A DNA stretch of 64,000 nt, taken from positions 186,001 to 250,000 of the forward strand of contig JAQGEQ010000003.1 in assembly GCA_034620365.1 (NCBI GenBank). Direction: 5' to 3'. Source of the stretch: Pegea sp. RAD2-039 (Eukaryota; Chordata; Thaliacea; Salpida; Salpidae). Position numbers and translations under genes: made by a program. Under the pieces are notes generated by a model, which did not search any database, was not told the origin of the DNA, and saw only the letters and a list, made by a program, of their open reading frames with translations. Of this stretch, positions 52,301 to 64,000 are shown in pieces; within the stretch, counting starts at the first letter, position 1; each line of letters opens with the position of its first letter.

Positions 52301-53282
52301 TGAAAATAAGATAAAATCACTTTTGCAAATCCGTCAATTCTTGGCACCTCCGATTAACAAAGGTGTTAAACATAGTTTCACAATGAATGAACCAATATTA
52401 CAACACGCTGTTGATATGGATAGAACAATTGGTATTCTAATTCTACAACTTGTAACATTAGAATTTTTTCTAGTAGAATTCTGTTATAAATTTTTACAAG
52501 TTATTTCTGACTTATTTGAAATTATCTACCAGATAATGCTGCAACTAGTTCCAAGCAATTCTTATGAAAATATTTATGTAAATTACTCTATTTCAAATTT
52601 TGAAATTAACGTCTAAAACACAAAGAACGATTGAATATAAATATTTGATAAGCTGTAGAATAAATGACTTTTTAATATTTATACAATTTACTCTACTGAA
52701 TGTAATCTAGAGTTATTTTCATTTAGAAGAAGAAACTAAATATACCTTTCCAAGATCTCAAAACACAACAATTGAAGAAGTTAATAAAGACGATGTAAGT
52801 TAAAACTCAATCTTTACCCCAAAGCTTTAATTATTACTACTGAAGCTATAATAAATCTCTGACTGATCGAATTCAAGGCTGCTTACCAAATAACAGTAAT
52901 CAACATAAGCGCAATTTTAACTTAGCTGAAATCGTAGCTAGTCTTTTATCTATAATCGAAAATTTCTGTAATTAGTCTAGACGTGTTATTTTTCATTCAG
53001 CTTTTTACTAAATTTCTGTTTCGCATTACAACTGCTGTTAACTATTCAAGATGTACTTAAATACTTTGTGATTATATTTTAGCTAAATTGCTATTAAGTT
53101 TAGAAACTTTTTTGGAACTATACAAATATTTGAGTATCAATTAGTTTTTTAGTGTAATGTTTGATAAATTTTATCAGGATTTTGAATATGATGATGAAAT
53201 GGAAGACACAGAAATTCAAGTTAAAGAATACAAAACTCAAAAAGATTTTTACAGTCTCACTGGAGATACTAGTTCGTTTTGA
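49355..53282 (+). CDS. single-Ig TIR-domain receptor, IL-1R/SIGIRR-like
   Basis: Eleven exons: 49355-49430, 49890-49984, 50070-50214, 50510-50677, 50880-50939, 51142-51282, 51704-51811, 51941-52050, 52275-52362, 52727-52794 and 53178-53282 (1164 nt, 387 aa). Signal peptide 1-25. The short ectodomain has paired cysteines (C34, C52, C54, C69, C92, C98) and W62, consistent with one Ig-like fold. TM about 122-140. The membrane-proximal YRFDIHLYIRDKC recalls the IDIVLWYRDSC stretch of IL-1 receptors. The TIR domain runs from about 185: box 1 HDAYISIASGD, then LIVVLTPTYMNNDWC and GFRKLVAL. The box 2 RDxxPG motif is missing (FFIDNTNILEQL instead), so adaptor signalling may be altered, as in regulatory SIGIRR. 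The tail is acidic. Further exon-like segments lie just downstream. TIR receptors normally signal to NF-kB through MyD88-type adaptors. Confidence 0.88.
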
Positions 53283-53528
53283 TCATTCTACAAAAAATTT
53301 AAACTTTTTTGAAATAAAAAGAACTTTTTATCTTCATAATAAATTTTTTATCTCAGTAATTTCATTTGCATTTTGTTTTCTTGAATCAATTTTTACTATT
53401 ATTTGATTTTCTGCAGTTTATAAGCTGTTATTGGCAAGCGATTATGAATTGATTTTTCAGTTGACTTATTTTTAACGTGTAACCTTTATTTGTGAAAAAT
53501 TCAAAACAAATTTCAACTTTTCTTTAAG

Positions 53529-53842
53529 TGCATTTTTGAAAGAAAGAAAATACAGACGCTCACGAAACGGGAAGTTTAAGAATAGAAAGAAATATTTAAA
53601 GGTGTTCACAAATACTTATGATAAACTCCTTTACATTTCTATCTTTAGTTTTTCTATCACAACATTAGAACACTACAATTATATGCAAATAATATTGTAC
53701 ATTTTAAAACCCACTTTCTTGATTTGATTCTAAATTATCAGATGATTTTGTAAAGATCAACAAATTACGATTTCGAGGCAAAACTGGAGTAGGACATATT
53801 TCACTTGCCAGGGTCCGGTCTACAACAACTGGTTTTGGCTGA
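53529..53842 (+). other. possible alternative 3' exons of the TIR receptor gene
   Basis: Two segments have acceptor sites and coding-like, strongly basic translations. The first follows TTTCTTTAAG near 53529 and reads on from AFLKERKYRRSRNGKFKNR to a GT near 53602. The second starts at 53742 after AAATTATCAG and reads DDFVKINKLRFRGKTGVGH, then an Arg/Thr-rich end with TGA at 53840-53842. Donors inside the last annotated exon (near 53272 and 53276) can join either segment in frame, replacing the last few residues with a basic tail. Which combination is used cannot be told from sequence. Confidence 0.4.
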
Positions 53843-54433
53843 AAAATATTTCTCTATTTACTGAACAAAATTACTGATAAGTATTCAAACAAGGATTTTC
53901 AAATTTTTGGTTTATTTTACTTTCGAAAAACCTTTTACTTAAAGGAATTGATTTTTTTCTGATCATCATATTTTATAGTTGTCCAAAATAGTTTTGAACT
54001 AATTACCTTCAACAAACGCCACCTAGCGGTAATTTGATTGGATAAGCTAAGGGATTAATTAAATAAACAGCTCTTTCACTGGTTTGAGAAAAAAGTGACA
54101 AATTTTGCACATACACAATTTTCTCTGTAATAAATCATTTAACATTTCTTAGAATTACAGACTCCTTATAGAAAAACAAAACCCTGTGTTTGAAAAATAG
54201 TGTGATGCAAACAAAGTCTAATTTTACAGAAAATAGTATCGATAATTATAACATTTTATACTATCTTTACAATATGCTTCAAAATATGAAAAGAAAAATT
54301 GTATGTGAAAACTCTAATAAAGTTTAATTTGATTGCAACAAGCCAAGTTTCATTCATTATTAATTAAACGAGTTTAAGCTGTTCCATTAAGTCGAATAAA
54401 AAATTGTTATAATCTGAAGCAAACACTTTAATC
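53843..54433. other. convergent intergenic region between TIR receptor and CCK-type receptor
   Basis: AT-rich 3' flanks of two convergent genes. No feature was supported. Confidence 0.6.
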
Positions 54434-57400
54434 TCAGTTAACTACCTTGTCTTCGATCCATTTGATGATCTTATTAGGGATGCAGCAGGTGAAAGTCTTG
54501 ATAAAACTTTGTCGGAATTTTAGATTCATGAAGCAATATATAAAAGGATTTGTACAAGTCGAAACATAAGATAAAAACTAAATAAAAACAAAATAAATTA
54601 GTCAGTTTGATGCATAAAGTAATGATATATTTTGTAGATATTATTAATGTTTGTTGGTATATATTTATAAGATGTTAAATTATTGGAAAAGGTGAGTTTA
54701 CAAAGCTTTAAGGGTGAGAAAATATTAAAAAATGAAAGCGAGTAATCCTTTCATAGATTGATAAACTTTCATGAAATATTCATATGTGACATTACATAAC
54801 AACAGTTGTCTGGAGAGCCATTGGTTATGCTTTTTGGTAATTTAAAACTAACTTAAATATCAAGATGTTTACATTTTACTAATGAGACTCGTTAAATAGT
54901 TCAGTTTTGAAATATTTTATATTTACCTGAATAACTTTAATAAAGTTCCCAACAGTTTTGAAAGCATTTTTTTCATCAAAGCCTTTCCATAGATTGACAA
55001 TGAATAACGGAGCCCAACAGATAAAAAAGAAAATCTAAATTAAAAGCAAATTTAAAAGTATTTAATAAATCAATAAATTATTCAGATAAGGTTTTATATT
55101 TAACCTAAATCAATAACTAAATTAGGACATTTTAAATTTAAAGAATAACTCTAGGGAAAAAGTAATTGCAAATAAAAATTCCAATTTAAATAAAGGTTGA
55201 ACTTTACTGAGCAAAAAAATAAAAAAAAACACACACAAGAGTTGAATAAAAAAAACCATCAATAATGGTTTGATTAATCTGGAGTAATTTTTTATTAAAT
55301 CATAATAAGAGGAAAATTAATGTGCAACCTTTTAAAGGTAAAGATTAATTAAAGTATCTTGGACAAGAAGCTACATGATGAGCTGTATAAATGTTGCTGA
55401 ATTTAAGTTGCAACCTCTTAAAATCTGTAAGACATGGATGTATGATATAAAATAAGAAATGACGCTTATGGTTTAAATGAAGATAGACATATTAATTTTA
55501 AAAGATAACTTAAAACAAATTTCTTTTCCATATGTTACATTTGAAACGATTAGAATCTGAAATTTAGAATAAAACCAGTAAAGATGCAACCATAAATTTG
55601 ATTTAATTATTACATCTGTTGCATTTGATATAAAGTAAACCAATCAGATGGCTGATCTAGTATCCATCATAAAGTGAACAAATATGTATCTGATAACGTT
55701 CAAGATTTAATAATGAGTTCATTACAAACCACCACAACAATTAACATCCGGACAATCCTTTTTTTTGAATTTAATTGACTTCCTGATTGATGAATAGATG
55801 AAGTTCTGTCTTTAGAAACATTTAGCCTCGCTGGTATTAGCTGTAAAATAGATTTTTTTAATTTTTAGAGCAAAGTTTGAAACAAATCAAACTTTCAAAA
55901 GATGATTCAAAAAATCTATAAAATTAAAAACCAAAACAAATGTAGTATTTTCTAAACAGATTTTCAGTTCGATTTTAATAAAGTTCAGAACAAAAACAAT
56001 CAAACAACATGTGTGCTTTTTAATGTTATTTTTTGAAAGTTTTTTATTATACAAATCAATAAAAAACATTCAGATGTGAAATAAATTGATCAGAATAAGA
56101 GCTCCCAATTTTATAATATAAACTTCTGCTAAATATGAATAGTCCTATTGCTACTTATCGATTGTTTTGAACGTTTAAATTGAATTGTAAACTTCAGAAG
56201 TAAGATTTAATTATTCTAAATCTATTTTAACCTAACTCAATTTTCTATTATTTTCTTGAAGTAACTTTAAAACAACTCCATAAACTTTCAAAATGTATTT
56301 TCGATTATTTTTTCAATTTCAAGTACAAAGAAGTCGATTTACTTTGTTTGAAGTCGAATTCTGAGTGTTACATCCTTCGCCTACTGTTGTCACTACAAAA
56401 ATATGTTTTGTGTTTACAATTATAAAGTAAATCTAATTTAAGAACAGCTTACTAGCTTGAGGGCTATTGATTGTGTGAAAATTAAATCCTTGATAAATTT
56501 GTCGACAAACTTTTACATATGAAATCGTCATTACCACCCCAGGAGACAAAAACAGAAAAAGAAGCATAAAAACGTACCTAGAAAAAATCACAAAAACGTT
56601 AGTCGTAGTTTAGATCTTTTTCTGATCAAATTGACGTTTGTAGGAAAAACTTTTATAACAAAACGTTATTTTGAATAAGTTTGAACGAAAGTTTCACTTT
56701 GTTAATAAGTTTCAATATTCATAAATGTTTTTTGTGTACGAATTGTGATAAACTTTTAGAGTTTTATCAGACTTTATGAACGTACTTATAATAAGCAAAT
56801 AAAACATCAGTGATTACTAAGGACTGAAAATGTTGGTTTATTAAACAAACACTTACCGAAAAGGTGTTTTATGAAAAAATTCCATTAAGTAAGAATTGGT
56901 GATATTTAGGCAGAAGACATTTATAAAGTACTAAGCTATTTATCTCATATATTTTCAATCTTAGTTGCTTAAAAGTTAATTGTAGAAGAAAATCTTTTAG
57001 ATTTAAAAAACAGATTTACATAGAACATTGCAGTTAAAGGCACATTTAGAATAAACTAGGACAAGTAAAACCTTAAAAACTAATTTCTATACTTTTGTTT
57101 AAAAAAACTCACCAGGTTTTCTTGATGAAATATTGCTCAAATTGTAATCTACAGGCTTGCCGGCATTCTTGATATTTGAAAAGTGGTAGAAAAACAATTT
57201 TTCCATAAATAAAATAAGGAAACATAAACATTAAGCTCAAAACCCAAATAAACCCAATAACCTTTCGAAAAAGAAATAATGAAACAGTCAAACATGGTTA
57301 AAGTGAAATAATTTAACAGTTACAAAACAACCATGAGATTAAATTCTAATCTTAGCTTCAGTTAAAGCAAAGATTAACAATAAAGTATCTTTACGTCAAG

Positions 57401-60400
57401 TGGCAAATTGTTAAATTAATTATTCATAAGAATAATTCACAAGCCATTCAATAACTCCCCTAAAAAACTTAATTCTGATCGACACATCACCTTCAAAAGA
57501 TCTGAAGGCTTTCGCTTTCAACGCATTAAGAGAACATCAAAAACTATTCTTCTTAAAATGATCAATTGAAACTAACAGATATCCATTCATTCTGAGAAAT
57601 ATTTCTACCGTCTTATTCATACGTACTCATATTTTGAACGAACCTTTATTTTATTACTTGTAGCCATTCAAGAAATTTCGAATTTAAGCGAGGCTCTTTT
57701 TTAGCTAACTAATCTCATAATCAGTTTTGATTTTTTAAAGATCTGCAACTACACAGCAAGAAACGAAACTATAGTCTCAATTTGTTCAAATAATTTTTCA
57801 TGCATCTACCTCTCAACTTTTGGAATATAAACAAATTAGATTTAAAACATTTTACAGATTAAAAACGTAATTGGCAATCTGAATATATTGAGAGTGGATA
57901 TTTGCTTCCACCTCTTACATAAAAGATGACACATTTCAAAATTATATAGCTGATATAGACTGACGGATAGATTACAATGGGCAATATTTTACTTTATAAT
58001 TCAACATTTGAACTTTTAACAAAGAACATTAAAATAATTTAAACTAACAAGCTTTGTAGGAAAGTTTTAGGATTTTTAACTTTTTGACTTGTACTAAAAC
58101 TCTAAATTATTCATAAGAAGATTAAATTTGAACAGGTTTTTACTACATTTAAAAAATGTATAATGAAAATATTCATTAGTTTGATCAGTTGTTCACTTAA
58201 AAAACTAATATTAAACAAATATATTGTTAATCATTATTAAAATGTAACTGTAGTGTGTTACAAATAAGATTTCATCTATTAAGCAGCATGTAAGCTCATT
58301 TTTAAATATTTAACGGTTTCTGCATTACTGTAAACTATTGTTTTTCTACTGTACTGTAAAATCAACTATAAAATAGTTAACAGGTCAACTAATTGAAAGT
58401 ACAATAGAGATAGGTTTTATAAAGTTTATTTTTGGATAGGTTGTTAGAAACTACATTAATCTAAGTAATCTGAACTATTAAAAGTCTAGTTAGCTCCAAA
58501 AATAATTAAAGCCATATAATCAATTATCTATTTCAATTTATCAAAAATTTAATGTGAACTTGATAAACAAAATTATTCTACAAGTTAATGTAGATGTGAC
58601 TTTAAAGTATTCGACCATTTTTACCATTATTGATTATTTGCTCATTCAAGTGTTTTAAATCATCAAATAATAAAAATAACTAACTATTTAAGAAACATAG
58701 ACAATTAAATTGGTTATTTAAAAAAATAATAGAGTTAATTAAGAAAGCTAATTTGCAAACTGGCCAGTATTATTGAAGATTTACAAATTGTAAATTGTCT
58801 AATCGAAGTAGTAGTAATAAAAAATTGATTTCTTTACAATAAAATTTACATGAATCCTTTTAACTCTTATTGTAATCCTAGTATTTTACAAAATTAAGAT
58901 TTTTAAATTGAATTAAATAATGTTAATAACAAGTTTTATGTAGATTTATGAACATCAATCTATTATCTTTATTTAAAATGGGAACTGCGTTTTAAGATTA
59001 ACACATTTTAAAAACTTTACTAAAATAAACTATTCAAAGTTTAAATGATTACTGTTAATTGCTAAAAGTCTATTTAGTTATTTGATTATATTTTCACATT
59101 ATTTTGATTTATTATAACTTCAAATAATACTTCTATAAAAATTTTTATATTTTTTACTTTATAAAATCTAATCTTCACAGGCTTATGATAAAGTTAGTAA
59201 TCTTGAATAGCTTTTAAACAAGTTCTCAAATTTTTTGGAATCGTTTGTGCCTTGCGTCAATCATTCAAAGTAAAGTTTTCAAATGTAAAACTTAGAGATC
59301 GATTTTATGGCAAAAAGCTATCAAAAATACAAAGTTAATCTTCATAAATCACCTGCTACAATAAAAATAATCTTTGATGGCTAACTAACTGATAAATTAA
59401 GAAAAAATACAAAATCAGTTTGGTTAAGATTGATCATTTCAGTTTGGAAGCTATTCTTTAAGATCTGAAGATATTTTTACTTACGAAACTGTTTTAATAA
59501 ATCAAAATCAAACTGAAAATCAGTTTATTCCAAAGCTGAACAATTTTGTTAAACAAATCTTCTAAACAGATGTTAGTTAAAGAGACATTTTTAAAAAAGA
59601 TCTTGGCTCCCTGATGACATCATCATGAAGATACTCTTTTGTTGATTAATCATATGCTGAACTTTTAATAATTGTAATTTAAAAAGCTTTTTCACCCAAA
59701 AATTAAAAAAGAAAATAAAACTGATAGATGAATTAAGACTAAAAGCTGGAATGTAATAATCTGGGCTTTTTATAAATCTACTAAGGTCCCTATATTCCTA
59801 ATTTTAGATATTAACCAATTAATGCTTTAATTAATAATTAGCTTAATTAATACTAAAATCAGTTTCAGCAGTTAAAAATGTTGACCTTAAAATATCATTC
59901 ATTGCATTAAAATACTAATTACTTGACTAATTTAGTAATTTGGTTAAAATATTTATTACTTTATACGCATGTGATTTTGTCTGCCAGCCACGTGACTTTA
60001 ATGGCTTGCAAATAGCATAATACCTTTCCAAGGAAATTGCCAGCATTGTGTATGTAGAGACAGAGACAGAAATACCTAAGGGAAAAAATTAGAAGCTTAG
60101 CTGCTTAGCAATGCAAGACAATTCAATTTCAAAATGAGGTTATAGAGAAAAGTTTAATAGTGACTGAAACTTTCGATTTCAAAGAATAAAGAGAATATAA
60201 AGTAATATAAGTTTCAGAAAAACTTAGTTCTTTTTTGATATATTTTCATCTAAAAATCTAGAAATTATTATTATTATAAGCGTTTATAAGATAATGAATG
60301 AAATAGTTAAATAATTAAAAAATTGTAGTTGCTTACCCATTACATAGTATGAGATCTTACACATAACTTCTCCAAATATAAATCTTTCCAAAAGTTGACC

Positions 60401-60783
60401 TACAGTTGAGATTGGGATACAGATGACAGCTTGCAGCAAGTCACTAACTGCTAAGCTAAGTAAAAAACAGTTGGTTACTGTTCTCAAATGTATTGAAGAC
60501 CTGAGAGTTACTATCACTAAAATATTTCCAAAAACTCCAAAGAAAAAAACCAAAGAATAGATTAAAATAAAGAAACTTGAATCTGTAATAGAATCAAAAT
60601 ATATTTCGTTTCGATGATTCAAAAGTAATTTGAAAGCTTGAAAATACCTCTAATTTTTGATCCATCAAACTTTATGGAGTTGTTTAGTGAGGTATTTCCG
60701 ATTGAGATATTATATACTTCTAAATAGAGATCACCATTACATCCATTGATATGGTTTTTGAGATTATCATACGCTGAAGTCAT
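54434..60783 (-). CDS. cholecystokinin/sulfakinin-type peptide GPCR
   Basis: Nine exons: 60648-60783, 60337-60582, 59960-60075, 57113-57261, 56453-56577, 56343-56392, 55730-55840, 54927-55034 and 54434-54577 (1185 nt, 394 aa). Seven TM rhodopsin-class receptor. It has an N-terminus with NxS/T sites (NIS, NTS, NNS), GNILV (N65), LAVSD (D93), the C120 disulfide Cys, ERY (144-146), CWAP (317-320) and NPFIY (357-361), and TCC as a likely palmitoylation site. CCK-receptor hallmarks include RFIFGEVMCK, YVMGISVSVST, AICKPLKSRGWQTKSHAYKV and KKRIVRMLIVVV before TM6. It should bind a sulfated gastrin/CCK- or sulfakinin-like peptide and couple to Gq, with a role in feeding or gut and muscle control. 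ICL3 is short. Intron 3 (57262-59959) is 2.7 kb. An acceptor-like TTCTTTTAG ends one base before the ATG, suggesting a spliced leader or 5' UTR intron. Confidence 0.93.
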
Positions 60784-61251
60784 TCTAAAAGAAGTTTCTA
60801 ACAACTGATCTGCAGCAACTGAATTTCTTTTTATATCTTCAACTTTTTCCCTAAAACTTTTTCAACTTTAAATTTCGTTTTGTATAACTGTAAAGTAATT
60901 ACTGACACCTAGCGATTATTATTAGTAATAAATCTAAACCATTTTTTAGCAAATTGAAACCACAACTGTTGAAATTCATTTCATTATTTTTATTACTAAT
61001 TCTTGAAAATTTGCCTGAGTATATTTGACTTCTTGATGTCAACTAAGCTTTAAATAAATTATCGTAATATACTAAAGCTAATACTAAATGAATGTAAACT
61101 CTAGCAAAAAAGCATTTGATTAAAACAGCTACAAATGAAATGATATTTTATTAATTAATAATAAATATTTGGCAAAATAACAGTGAATGATTTCTACAAA
61201 TATTTGAGGTAATGATCAGAATGAAGTTAGAAAATAAGAAGACACGTTTAA
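60784..61251 (-). promoter_or_regulatory. gap between TMEM145 and the CCK-type receptor
   Basis: About 470 bp between two tandem minus-strand genes. It must hold the TMEM145 3' flank and the receptor's upstream region. AATAAA-like strings are present on the minus strand. No core promoter motif is distinctive. Confidence 0.4.
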
Positions 61252-63855
<2,604 letters not shown>

Positions 63856-64000
63856 AATTCACTTCACCATAAAAAAAACTTTAATAAAAATATTTGACTG
63901 CATAAGAAATATTTAATAACAATTATCATTGTAATAAGTTAGTACCGCTATTTACTAACTATTGACTAGTAACAAGCTAGAATTTAAATTACTCCAATTG
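63856..64000. other. upstream region of TMEM145, truncated by the window edge
   Basis: AT-rich sequence upstream of the TMEM145 start. Nothing more can be said. Confidence 0.5.

Noticed and set aside
52363..52616. Long read-through of the TIR receptor exon giving a hydrophobic tail
   Set aside because: A donor G/GTGTTAAAC at 52362 joins in phase to the acidic exon at 52727; the read-through looks like intron sequence.

Overview
This is eukaryotic, almost certainly bilaterian animal, nuclear DNA. It is very AT-rich (roughly three quarters A+T, estimated by eye). Its genes are broken into many short exons by GT-AG introns, commonly about 45-70 nt with a few of 0.5-2.7 kb. Ribosomal protein L7, mitochondrial SDHA, methionine synthase reductase, SPT20 (SAGA), a cholecystokinin-type peptide GPCR and an IL-1R-type TIR receptor, together with a U5 snRNA, point to a small invertebrate with a compact AT-rich genome. 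Rotifer, orthonectid or another spiralian are possibilities, but the lineage cannot be fixed from the sequence alone. Almost every real gene is invisible as one long ORF, so I rebuilt ten multi-exon genes by hand from splice sites, reading phase and protein family resemblance. All ten close in frame.

Layout. 1-7.3 kb: one minus-strand gene for an unrecognised 179-aa protein (2968-7310). 7.3-15.4 kb: apparent gene desert with a 41-bp tandem duplication and two GC-richer islands. 15.4-17.5 kb, minus: a four-TM MS4A/CD20-like protein. 20.5-22.7 kb, minus: an annexin whose calcium loops look degenerate. 25.56 kb: a decayed tRNA-Ser(GCU)-like sequence. 26.3-28.2 kb, plus: RPL7. 29.3-32.0 kb, minus: SDHA in 14 exons. 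34.16 kb, plus: a U5 snRNA gene. 34.9-37.3 kb, minus: MTRR. 37.6-38.1 kb: a GC-rich tRNA-headed SINE-like element whose tail recurs at 33.27 kb. 39.7-46.7 kb, minus: SUPT20H/SPT20 in 21 exons, whose fourth intron contains a complete opposite-strand LRR-Ig transmembrane receptor gene (43.1-45.2 kb). 49.4-53.3 kb, plus: a single-Ig, single-TM, TIR-domain receptor resembling SIGIRR/IL-1R. 54.4-60.8 kb, minus: CCK/sulfakinin-type receptor. 61.3-63.9 kb, minus: TMEM145.

The genes do not form an operon or one pathway; they are housekeeping genes (translation, TCA cycle and respiratory chain, cobalamin-dependent methionine synthesis, SAGA, splicing) mixed with cell-surface receptors. The points that most deserve follow-up are the IL-1R/SIGIRR-like receptor with possible alternative 3' exons, the receptor gene nested in the SPT20 intron, the tRNA-headed element and its tail copy, and a marked excess of the palindromes TGACGTCA and CACGTG for such an AT-rich sequence.
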